5,392 nt of DNA from an uncultured Eubacteriales bacterium. GTDB lineage: Bacteria; Bacillota_A; Clostridia; Christensenellales; Aristaeellaceae. Below the pieces are notes generated by a model. That model had not been told where the DNA came from and did not search any database. It saw nothing but the letters and a program-made list of their open reading frames with translations. Location: positions 1-5,392 of the forward strand of contig CADBLV010000268.1 of assembly GCA_902795555.1 (NCBI GenBank), in the 5' to 3' direction. Of this stretch, positions 1-5,117 are shown in pieces. The first letter of the stretch is position 1. Each line of letters begins with the position of its first letter. Made by a program: the position numbers and the translations under genes.

Positions 1-234
1 CTTGGCGGCGTTCAGCTTCAGGTTGCCGTGGTTGTCGTTGGTCAGCAGACCGTCGATCAGGTTGCACAGCACGTTCAGGTCGGCCGCGGCCTGGGAATAG
101 TGGATATTCCAGGTTTCAAGCTCACGGGCCTTGGTCTCGTAGGTGTTCAGGGAGGTCAGCTCATCGGCGGAGGCGATGGACGCCACGCTGAACAGCATGA
201 CAAGGGCCAGAACAAGGGACAGGAGTTTCTTCAT
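1..234 (-). CDS. Oligopeptide/dipeptide-type ABC transporter substrate-binding protein (SBP family 5), N-terminal part
   Basis: This is the first 78 codons of a secreted solute-binding protein; the rest runs off the left edge of the window. The reverse complement begins ATG at 234 and reads MKKLLSLVLALVMLFSVAS, a classic signal peptide (KK, hydrophobic core, then ASA|D near residue 23 as a signal peptidase I site). There is no lipobox Cys, which is odd for a Gram-positive binding protein. The mature start contains LETWNIHYSQ and NVLCNLIDGLLTNDNHGNLK, typical of the OppA/DppA-type family 5 fold, where the segment 'NLIDGLLTND' lines the first part of the binding cleft. Such proteins capture peptides or other solutes outside the cell and deliver them to Opp/Dpp-type permeases. 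The exact ligand cannot be told. A ribosome site (AAAGGATCG, plus positions 242-250) sits 7 bases upstream of the start. A promoter and a 5' hairpin lie further up. Confidence 0.9.
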   Translation of the reverse strand, partial: MKKLLSLVLALVMLFSVASIASADELTSLNTYETKARELETWNIHYSQAAADLNVLCNLIDGLLTNDNHGNLKLNAAK

Positions 235-241
235 GTTTGCA

Positions 242-250
242 CGATCCTTT
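242..250 (-). promoter_or_regulatory. Ribosome binding site of the family 5 binding protein
   Basis: On the minus strand this reads AAAGGATCG and ends 7 bases before the ATG at 234. It is a moderate Shine-Dalgarno match and supports the chosen start. Confidence 0.6.
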
Positions 251-263
251 CTGTTTTCCTTTT

Positions 264-286
264 TCAAAAGGCAGTTCGCCTTTTGA
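264..286 (-). promoter_or_regulatory. Perfect 5' leader hairpin of the binding-protein mRNA
   Basis: CAAAAGGC (265-272) and GCCTTTTG (278-285) are perfect inverted repeats around the 5-base loop AGTTC, with one more T-A pair at 264/286. The transcript predicted from the promoter at 296-324 would start only a few bases upstream, so the stem would form the very 5' end of the mRNA. No U-run follows on the minus strand (an A-rich stretch follows instead), so it is not an intrinsic terminator. It may be an mRNA-stabilising 5' stem or a protein-binding operator; the sequence does not decide between these. Confidence 0.55.
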
Positions 287-295
287 GATTTTATG

Positions 296-324
296 AGTAT
301 ATCATAAGGAAGAGAAAAATGCAA
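296..324 (-). promoter_or_regulatory. Promoter of the family 5 binding protein
   Basis: On the minus strand there is a -35-like TTGCAT (319-324), a 17-bp spacer, and a -10 TATACT (296-301) preceded by TG (extended -10, TGATATACT). This is a good vegetative sigma-type promoter with a weak -35. Expected transcription start is near 289, giving a 5' leader of about 55 bases. Confidence 0.65.
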
Positions 325-345
325 GCGAATGATGATGCGGAATGC

Positions 346-375
346 TTGCCATGCGAGGGGAGAGAATGGTACAAT
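346..375 (+). promoter_or_regulatory. Promoter of the small membrane protein gene
   Basis: TTGCCA (346-351), an 18-bp spacer, and TACAAT (370-375) preceded by TG (TGGTACAAT, extended -10). Expected start of transcription is near 382, which excludes upstream start codons for the following gene. Its -35 lies only 21 bp from the -35 of the divergent promoter at 296-324. Confidence 0.65.
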
Positions 376-435
376 TCTTTCGGAACAGAGACAGAAACGG
401 AACGGACGGAAGACGAAAGCGGGAGGCACGGCGGC

Positions 436-852
436 ATGCGGAAATGGCTCCGGACACATTTTCATCGGGAAATGACGCGGGCACTGGTTTACAAGGTGTT
501 TACACGGGGGATCCTCGCGCTCTTTGCAGCACAGCTGATCCATTTTTTTGCGCCGGCTTCCTGGCCGCTGGCTTCCTTTCCGAATCTGGCGCTGCTCATG
601 GCCCTGCTGTTCGCGCTTTTTTCCGTGCTGGCCTGGCTTCGAATGGACGGCTTTCGGATTCCGCAGCTGAAACTTCCGCGAATCAAAAAGAAATCGCCGC
701 CTTTTCTGACCGGCGATATGGCGGATCATATCGATGAGGATATCATTCTGTTTGACGATCTGGAGGAAGAGGATCAAAATACCTGCGTTTTTCTGGCGGA
801 TCTGATCCTGACGGGCCTGTGCCTGCTCCTCGCGGTTCTGCTCTCCCTTTAA
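436..852 (+). CDS. Small membrane protein of unknown function, three predicted TM segments
   Basis: This 138-residue protein is not recognised. The start at 436 is supported by GGGAGG (421-426), 9 bases upstream, and by the promoter at 346-375; the open frame extends further upstream but lies before the expected transcript start. The N-terminus is basic (MRKWLRTHFHREMTR). Hydrophobic segments lie at about residues 19-39, 50-68 and 117-138, the last ending with the protein. Between TM2 and TM3 a basic, proline-containing stretch (about 69-89, with KLPRIKKK) is followed by a strongly acidic one (about 94-113, including DDLEEEDQ). By the positive-inside rule the basic part should lie on the cytoplasmic side. 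The gene is monocistronic, divergent from the binding protein, and its stop overlaps that of the convergent ATPase gene. No catalytic motif is seen. The charged loop could bind a partner protein, but that is a guess. Confidence 0.75.
   Translation: MRKWLRTHFHREMTRALVYKVFTRGILALFAAQLIHFFAPASWPLASFPNLALLMALLFALFSVLAWLRMDGFRIPQLKLPRIKKKSPPFLTGDMADHIDEDIILFDDLEEEDQNTCVFLADLILTGLCLLLAVLLSL
849..852. other. Convergent stop-codon overlap (TTAA)
   Basis: The plus-strand gene ends with TAA at 850-852 and the minus-strand ATPase ends with TAA read from 851 to 849. They share the palindrome TTAA, so there is no intergenic space and no terminator between the two convergent genes. Each transcript probably runs into the other gene's coding region as antisense. 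Confidence 0.9.
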
Positions 853-1715
853 CAGGCGCCGGTTTCAAATTCCTTTGCGTGCTTCTGAAAGAAATCGAAA
901 TAGACTCTCGGATTCTTCAGCTCCGTCCAGCTTTCAACCACCCGTGAATGATCATCCAGATTGATGATCTTTGCTCCCGGCAGAGCCAGCAGGAACGGAG
1001 AATGAGTACTGATGACAAGCTGGTTTCCGCAATATCGGACGGAATCCTTCAGGAAATCGGCCAGGATCAGCTGGTTCTCCGGACTCAGGCTGTTTTCCGG
1101 CTCATCCAGCAGGCACAGCGTGTCCATCTCGATTTTGCTCTGGAAATACATGAGTGCGTTTTCCCCGTTGGAACGTTCCCGCAGACTCTGTCCGGACTCG
1201 TTTTCGATAAAACGGCTTTTCGTTTTGCTTCTGGCCTGATTGATCTTGTGCAGATGATCCAGGTCATCCAGAGACCGGATCCGGAATCTCTCCCGTCTCA
1301 GCTCATAATAATCATCCGCCAGTTTTTCCCGCTTTCGGTCGATTCCTTCATTAATAGATCGGATATCCAGCATCATGTCAAAGACATCGTCGCTGGTAAT
1401 GATCCGGCTTTCCATGGGAATAGCCTCTTCCAGCGTGACCTTACAGCGATCTACATAATCCTCAAAAAAACGGGATCGGTTATACGCGCTGCTTCGGATC
1501 AGACGCAGTTTTTCCGCAATGATATTCAGCGCCGTGCTTTTTCCGGAGCCGTTTCCGCCGTAAAGGATGGTCACAGGGCGGAAAATGATCTCATCCAGAC
1601 CCACCTTCGGCAAAATACCGTATGGATATATCGTCTGATCATAGGTGGTTTTCAGTTCGAACAGAAAATCCGTTTCCGCCTCTTCTCCCGGAAAGTAAAA
1701 CGCGCTCAGAAACAA
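849..1715 (-). CDS. Orphan AAA/ABC-type ATPase (SMC/RecF-like AAA family), TTG start proposed
   Basis: This is a soluble ATP-binding protein of 288 residues from the proposed TTG at 1713-1715. Seen in order: Walker A GGNGSGKST (residues 53-61), a long charged helical insertion (about 122-169, rich in K/R/E), a signature-like SNGEN (182-186), Walker B LCLLDEP (200-206) with D-loop ENSLSPENQ, and the switch histidine in STHSP (H238). This is the layout of the stand-alone 'AAA family ATPase' group with ABC-like heads, which dimerise on ATP. Their roles are mostly unknown; some relatives act in phage defence or DNA repair. No nuclease, permease or other partner gene is adjacent. The TTG start is preferred because AAGAAGAGG lies 6 bases upstream (1722-1730) and the family usually begins just before the FLSAFYFP-type strand. 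The frame stays open to 1910, and ATGs at 1844 and 1853 are possible but have no ribosome site. Confidence 0.8.
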   Translation of the reverse strand: MFLSAFYFPGEEAETDFLFELKTTYDQTIYPYGILPKVGLDEIIFRPVTILYGGNGSGKSTALNIIAEKLRLIRSSAYNRSRFFEDYVDRCKVTLEEAIPMESRIITSDDVFDMMLDIRSINEGIDRKREKLADDYYELRRERFRIRSLDDLDHLHKINQARSKTKSRFIENESGQSLRERSNGENALMYFQSKIEMDTLCLLDEPENSLSPENQLILADFLKDSVRYCGNQLVISTHSPFLLALPGAKIINLDDHSRVVESWTELKNPRVYFDFFQKHAKEFETGAC

Positions 1716-1721
1716 ACGAAT

Positions 1722-1730
1722 CCTCTTCTT
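1722..1730 (-). promoter_or_regulatory. Ribosome binding site deciding the ATPase start
   Basis: The minus strand reads AAGAAGAGG here, 6 bases upstream of a TTG codon at 1713-1715. None of the ATG or TTG codons further upstream (1844, 1853, 1910) has a comparable site. Confidence 0.5.
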
Positions 1731-1762
1731 TCTTCCTGGAATTCCGGACTCTCCGTTCCCGC

Positions 1763-1790
1763 GGATCAGGACAATGGCTTTGTCTGATCC
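1763..1790 (-). repeat. Inverted repeat in the ATPase leader
   Basis: GGATCAG and CTGATCC form a 7-bp perfect stem, extended by ACAA/TTGT past a single bulged base, with a 5-base loop. It lies between the candidate promoter and the proposed TTG start. No T-run follows on either strand, so it is not a terminator. If the leader is transcribed it would form a stable stem about 45 bases before the start. Confidence 0.5.
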
Positions 1791-1848
1791 GACAACGGCA
1801 TTGCACAGGGATGACGAACAACACCCTAAAGAGACTTTTGCCATGACA

Positions 1849-1877
1849 AGCATAGCATAGATCCGTGAAAATGAACA
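1849..1877 (-). promoter_or_regulatory. Candidate promoter of the orphan ATPase
   Basis: On the minus strand there is TGCTATGCT, an extended -10 with the hexamer at 1849-1854. A weak -35-like TGTTCA lies at 1872-1877, with a 17-bp spacer. Transcription would start near 1842, leaving a leader of about 127 bases to the TTG at 1715. The -35 is poor, so this is tentative. Confidence 0.35.
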
Positions 1878-1908
1878 GTTGTATGTGAATTTCCTGCTTG
1901 GAGAGTTC

Positions 1909-2162
1909 AAGGGAGCGATCGGACGGTTTTTTCAGAAGAGCAGCCGATAAGACCTGTGTTTCAGACCGTGAAATCCAGTGTACAAAGGATACATCCCGGA
2001 AATGCTGAGGCGGAGAATGTCACCGGCGCAGATCGTAAGGTTGGCCTGGAAATGAACTGTTATGGTTTACAGAGGCAGGGCTGCAATGACTCGCTGAATC
2101 CCTGTGACGATGGCTGACAGATTCGGAAAAAGAGAAAAAAGAACCGTCCCCTTTTCTCCCTT
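1909..2162. repeat. Possible small REP/MITE-like element with inverted arms
   Basis: The left arm (1909-1928) reads AAGGGAG, five bases, GGACGGTT. The right arm (2142-2162), on the opposite strand, reads AAGGGAG, six bases, GGACGGTT. About 213 bp lie between them. The right copy sits in a GGGGACGGTTCTTTT context, a motif that from memory recurs between genes in many Clostridia near IS200-like (RAYT/Y1) transposases. No transposase is present and no coding region is recognisable between the arms. The arms are short and partly low-complexity, so chance similarity is possible. Confidence 0.35.
1911..2123. other. Intergenic stretch without a recognised gene
   Basis: All frames are short and none has a ribosome site with a plausible product. 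Besides the left arm of the inverted pair noted at 1909-2162, no further structure was found here. Confidence 0.6.
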
Positions 2163-2176
2163 TTCTCCTCTTTCCG
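2124..2176. repeat. Imperfect long hairpin upstream of the amino acid transporter operon
   Basis: CGGAAAAAGAGAAAA (2124-2138) is nearly complementary to TTTTCTCCTCTTTCCG (2161-2176), around a centre containing GAACCGTCCCC. It overlaps the right arm of the inverted pair at 1909-2162 and ends where the -35 of the next promoter begins. It may be a REP-type remnant; transcriptional stop function for upstream readthrough is also possible. Confidence 0.4.
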
Positions 2177-2199
2177 CAGGGGGAGAACTGTGATAAAAT
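2171..2199 (+). promoter_or_regulatory. Promoter of the amino acid ABC transporter operon
   Basis: A weak -35-like TTTCCG (2171-2176), a 17-bp spacer, and -10 TAAAAT (2194-2199) preceded by TG (TGATAAAAT, extended -10). Transcription would start near 2206, giving a leader of about 63 bases. The leader holds a direct repeat (GATCCGTGATCCGG, 2207-2220) and then the ribosome site. Confidence 0.55.
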
Positions 2200-2252
2200 A
2201 AACTTGATCCGTGATCCGGGTGATAGCTGTATCGGACAGAGACCGTATGAGG

Positions 2253-2260
2253 AAAGGAGG
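2253..2260 (+). promoter_or_regulatory. Strong ribosome binding site of the receptor-permease fusion gene
   Basis: AAAGGAGG is a near-perfect Shine-Dalgarno sequence 8 bases before the ATG at 2269. It predicts efficient translation and fixes the start. Confidence 0.85.
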
Positions 2261-2268
2261 ACTTCCGT

Positions 2269-3912
2269 ATGAAAAAGCTGCTTTTCAGCCTGACGGCCCT
2301 GGTGATGCTGCTTTATGCCTGCATGACTGCGGCCTTTGCGGAATCCTCTGTCACCTCACCGGATCAGCTGAATCAGCCGGGGAGAAAAGTCGGCGTCAGC
2401 ACAGGCAGCGCGGCCATGCTGATTGCGGAGAAGGAACTGCCCAACGCGGAGATCGTCTATTTTGAGGACTCTGCCACGGCCTATGAGGCGGTGGCTCAGG
2501 GAAAGATTGACGCATATGTATATGACCGCAGGCAGATGGAACTGGCGATCGCCAGCGGACGGAAGGATGTGCATCTGCTGGAGGAAAACATGCAGGAAAC
2601 CGTCCGCATCGCCGTGGGGATCTCCCCTGTGTGCACGATTCCGGACTTTCAGCGGGAGCTGAACGAGTTCATCGACGCACTGAAAGAGGACGGGACGCTG
2701 GACGACATGTATGAACGGTGGGTGATCCGCTATGACGAGACCATGCCGGACATTCCTGCGCCGGAGAATCCACGATATCATCTCACGATCGGTACCTCCG
2801 GGATCGTGCCGCCCTACAGCTATTATGTGGGGAATGCGCTCAACGGCTATGATATCGAACTGGGCCTGCGGTTTGCGGCCCGGATCGGCGCGGAGGTTAC
2901 CTTCCGGGTGTATGATTACGGCGCGATTGTGCCGGCGGCGGTCACGGGAGACGTGGACTGCATCATGGCCAATCTGAATGTGACGCCCGAACGCGCGGAG
3001 GCGCTGCCTTTTTCGGAAGACCTTTATGAGGAGCACGTGGGCATCATGGTGCGCGGGAATGCAACCGGAGCACCGGCCGGAACAACGGGCGACGGGGAAG
3101 GGGCGACAACCGGGGATTCCGACAGCAGAGAAACCTTCCTCCAAAGCGTTCAAAACAGCTTCAACAAGACATTTATCCGGGAAAACCGATGGCAGCTGTT
3201 TATAAGCGGCATCATCACGACCCTCAGCATCACGCTGCTTTCCATCCTGTTCGGAACGCTGCTGGGGTTTGGTGTTTACCTGCTGTGCCGCGGCGGCAAC
3301 CCGGCGGCGAAAGCGATCACCCGATGCTGTCTTTTCCTTGTGCAGGGCACGCCGATGGTGGTGCTGCTGATGATCCTTTATTATCTCGTTTTTACAGGCG
3401 TGAATATCAGCGGAATCGCTGTGGCGGTGTTCGGGTTTACGCTCACCTTCGGCGCTTCGGTGCTTGAAATGCTGAAGATGGGCGTCGGGGCGGTGGACGG
3501 CGGCCAGTATGAAGCGGCGTGGGCGCTGGGATATTCCAGGCGGCGCACCTTTTTCCACATTATTCTGCCGCAGGCCCTGCCCCATATGCTGCCGGCCTAC
3601 AGAAGCGGGATGATCAGTCTGATCAAGGCCACGGCCGTCGTCGGCTATATCGCTGTAATGGACCTGACCAAGATGGGAGATATCGTGCGCAGCAGAACCT
3701 ATGAAGCCTTCTTCCCGCTGATCGCGGTGACGGTGATCTATTTTGTGCTGGAAGGACTGATCGGGTTTGCGGTGAGCCGGATCGGGACCAGGTTGGATCC
3801 GAAAAAGCGGGATCGCAGGTGGGTGCTGAAGGGGGTGAGGACGGATGATCCGCATTGCGCATCTCCGGAAGGAATATCCGAAAATCATCCCGCTGCGGGA
3901 TGTGAACGCTGA
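2269..3912 (+). CDS. Fused polar amino acid ABC transporter: binding domain with swapped lobes plus permease
   Basis: This 547-residue protein joins receptor and channel of a HisJM/GlnHP-class importer. A signal peptide (1-24, ending AFA|E) is followed by residues 31-152. These match the second half of SBP family 3 proteins, from the hinge ([16 protein letters not shown]) through the ligand Asp region (DAYVYD, D86) to the C-terminal helix ([12 protein letters not shown]). Residues 169-262 match the first half ([20 protein letters not shown], and NVTPER with the carboxylate-binding Arg, R242). The order is therefore lobe 2 then lobe 1, a circular permutation. A Gly/Thr/Asp linker (263-286) and an amphipathic helix lead to five TM segments (about 308-503). 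The EAA loop that docks the ATPase is YEAAWALGY to IILPQ (414-435). The permease fold ends near 517; the last 20 or so residues overlap the next gene. A lipobox-like LYAC at 15-18 is present but atypical. Substrate is probably a polar amino acid, not further defined. Confidence 0.9.
   Translation: MKKLLFSLTALVMLLYACMTAAFAESSVTSPDQLNQPGRKVGVSTGSAAMLIAEKELPNAEIVYFEDSATAYEAVAQGKIDAYVYDRRQMELAIASGRKDVHLLEENMQETVRIAVGISPVCTIPDFQRELNEFIDALKEDGTLDDMYERWVIRYDETMPDIPAPENPRYHLTIGTSGIVPPYSYYVGNALNGYDIELGLRFAARIGAEVTFRVYDYGAIVPAAVTGDVDCIMANLNVTPERAEALPFSEDLYEEHVGIMVRGNATGAPAGTTGDGEGATTGDSDSRETFLQSVQNSFNKTFIRENRWQLFISGIITTLSITLLSILFGTLLGFGVYLLCRGGNPAAKAITRCCLFLVQGTPMVVLLMILYYLVFTGVNISGIAVAVFGFTLTFGASVLEMLKMGVGAVDGGQYEAAWALGYSRRRTFFHIILPQALPHMLPAYRSGMISLIKATAVVGYIAVMDLTKMGDIVRSRTYEAFFPLIAVTVIYFVLEGLIGFAVSRIGTRLDPKKRDRRWVLKGVRTDDPHCASPEGISENHPAAGCER
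3834..3840 (+). promoter_or_regulatory. Ribosome binding site of the transporter ATPase, inside the permease gene
   Basis: GGTGAGG ends 4 bases before the ATG at 3845. It is a moderate match with short spacing, so translational coupling with the permease is likely. An in-frame TGA at 3836 excludes any earlier start. Confidence 0.5.
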
Positions 3913-4933
3913 GATTCGCGACGGGGATGTTATTTCCGTGATCGGCGGCTCCGGCACGGGAAAGAGCAGCCTGCTGCGGTGCATCAACCTGCTGGAAAAG
4001 CCGACTTCGGGGCGGATCTGGCTGGACGACACGGAGATTACCGATCCGGGATGCGACATCACGAAGGTGCGGCAGCGGCTGGGCATGGTGTTTCAGTCCT
4101 TTCACCTGTTCAGCCATAAAACGGTGATCGGCAATCTGATGATGGCGCCGATGGATCTAAAGAAGAAATCCAAGCAGGAAGCCTATGACGAGGGGATGCG
4201 GCTTCTGCGGACGGTGGGGCTGGCGGAAAAGGCGCTGAGCTTTCAGGATGAGCTGTCCGGCGGCCAGAAGCAGCGCGTCGCCATCGCCCGGGCGCTGGCC
4301 ATGGATCCGGAAATCATGCTGATGGACGAACCGACCAGCGCTCTGGATCCGACAATGGTGGGAGAGGTTCAGGCGGTGATTCGGGAACTGGCCAAATCCG
4401 GCAAGACGATGATGGTCGTGACCCATGAGATGGCCTTTGCCAGGGCGATTTCCAACCGCGTTTTCTACATGGACGAGGGCGTGATTTATGAGGAAGGGAC
4501 GCCGGAAGAGATCTTCGATCACCCGAAGCGCGAGAAAACACGGTGGTTTGTGCAGCAGCTGAAGGTGCTGGAGCTTTCCATCGAGAGCCCGGACTACGAC
4601 TTTTTAAGTATGGAGAGGGAAATCACCCAGTACTGCATCCGGCATCAGATTCCGCGGAAGCTGGCGAATTATATTCAGCTGGCCTTCGAAGAGTGCGTGG
4701 ATCGGGTGCTGATGCCGCTGCCTGACCGGCCGAAAATTTCGGCGACGATCGAATACTCCGCGGCGACGGAAAGCGCGGAATGGACGATTCGCTACACGGG
4801 GCCGAGAATGGATGCTGTCCATGCGGGGGATGAACTGGCACTGTCGGTGCTGACGGGGATTACGAAGTCGATTGAATACGCTTGGCAGGAAAACGACGCG
4901 TTTCAAAACCGGCTGAGGTTGAAGATTTCGTGA
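3845..4933 (+). CDS. Polar amino acid ABC transporter ATP-binding protein with a GHKL-like C-terminal extension
   Basis: This 362-residue protein is the ATPase partner of the preceding permease and powers import at the inner face of the membrane. Residues 1-243 are a full GlnQ/HisP-type domain: Walker [10 protein letters not shown] (34-42), Q-loop Q84 in VFQSFHLF, signature LSGGQ (137-141), Walker B IMLMDEP (157-163), D-loop SALDP, switch H194. GlnQ proteins normally end near here. The extra residues 250-362 resemble a RsbW/SpoIIAB-type HATPase domain: helix 254-290 with FEECVDRV where an N-box would be, strands ISATIEY and [11 protein letters not shown] where the G1 box would be, then [15 protein letters not shown] and a closing NRLRLKI. 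The N-box Asn is Arg (R287) and the G1 Asp is Tyr (Y317), so ATP binding there is doubtful. The extension is probably regulatory or a docking module; this is inference. The start overlaps the permease by 68 bp. Confidence 0.93.
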   Translation: MIRIAHLRKEYPKIIPLRDVNAEIRDGDVISVIGGSGTGKSSLLRCINLLEKPTSGRIWLDDTEITDPGCDITKVRQRLGMVFQSFHLFSHKTVIGNLMMAPMDLKKKSKQEAYDEGMRLLRTVGLAEKALSFQDELSGGQKQRVAIARALAMDPEIMLMDEPTSALDPTMVGEVQAVIRELAKSGKTMMVVTHEMAFARAISNRVFYMDEGVIYEEGTPEEIFDHPKREKTRWFVQQLKVLELSIESPDYDFLSMEREITQYCIRHQIPRKLANYIQLAFEECVDRVLMPLPDRPKISATIEYSAATESAEWTIRYTGPRMDAVHAGDELALSVLTGITKSIEYAWQENDAFQNRLRLKIS

Positions 4934-5019
4934 CGGCCGGACAGCGGGATGTTCTTCCGGAAGCGTCGGCGGGAGGACTGAAGCCGGGAACAAGGAAGTC
5001 TTAAGGAAACGGAAAGACA

Positions 5020-5060
5020 TATTTTGCCCACGAGCGCGAAACGGAGTGGCTTGCAAAATA
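5020..5060 (+). repeat. Imperfect palindrome in the leader of the cstA-like gene
   Basis: TATTTTGC (5020-5027) pairs perfectly with GCAAAATA (5053-5060). CCAC (5028-5031) then pairs with GTGG (5046-5049), leaving a 3-base bulge (CTT) and a 14-base loop. It lies 57 bases upstream of the start codon and is not followed by a T-run. It could be an operator, a leader RNA stem, or a copy of a dispersed intergenic palindrome. Confidence 0.5.
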
Positions 5061-5100
5061 GTCAACCGGCACGAAATGGCAGAGGTGAATCGGCGTTCAC

Positions 5101-5108
5101 GGAGGAGG
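5101..5108 (+). promoter_or_regulatory. Ribosome binding site of the cstA-like gene
   Basis: GGAGGAGG lies 9 bases upstream of the ATG at 5118 and fixes that start. Confidence 0.8.
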
Positions 5109-5117
5109 AAAAAGATC

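Larger units (their letters stand above)
4934..5117 (+). other. Gap between ATPase and cstA-like gene
   Basis: No clear terminator follows the ATPase: the perfect palindrome CTTCCGGAAG (4954-4963) has no T-run after it. No convincing promoter was found for the next gene either. A short inverted pair GTCTT/AAGAC (4998-5002, 5014-5018) precedes the larger palindrome at 5020-5060. Readthrough from the transporter operon into the next gene is therefore possible. Confidence 0.5.

Noticed and set aside
28..435. In-frame upstream extension of the small membrane protein gene
   Set aside because: It overlaps the binding-protein gene on the other strand, precedes the good promoter at 346-375, and has no ribosome site; the N-terminal sequence is low-complexity shadow coding.
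948..1787. Plus-strand open frame of 279 codons opposite the ATPase
   Set aside because: The opposite strand carries all ATPase motifs (Walker A, Walker B, switch His); this frame has none and no ribosome site.
1763..1790. Hairpin considered as an intrinsic terminator
   Set aside because: No T-run follows the stem on either strand.
1861..1950. Short plus-strand peptide frame (about 29 codons, ending TAA) that reads like a helical protein tail
   Set aside because: No start with a ribosome site, no recognised family, and it overlaps the candidate ATPase promoter; too short to call a pseudogene.
2308..2331. Lipoprotein signal (LYAC at residues 15-18) in the receptor-permease fusion
   Set aside because: Tyr is atypical at that lipobox position, a good signal peptidase I site (AFA|E) follows, and a protein already anchored by a permease domain needs no lipid anchor; left as a minor possibility.
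2356..4086. Long minus-strand open frame of 576 codons opposite the transporter genes
   Set aside because: It is rich in His, Arg and Pro with no domain, and lies exactly opposite well-recognised genes; it is an antisense shadow of G+C-rich third positions.
4954..4963. Palindrome CTTCCGGAAG after the transporter ATPase gene considered as a terminator
   Set aside because: Too short, no loop and no T-run; the sequence after it is G+C-rich.
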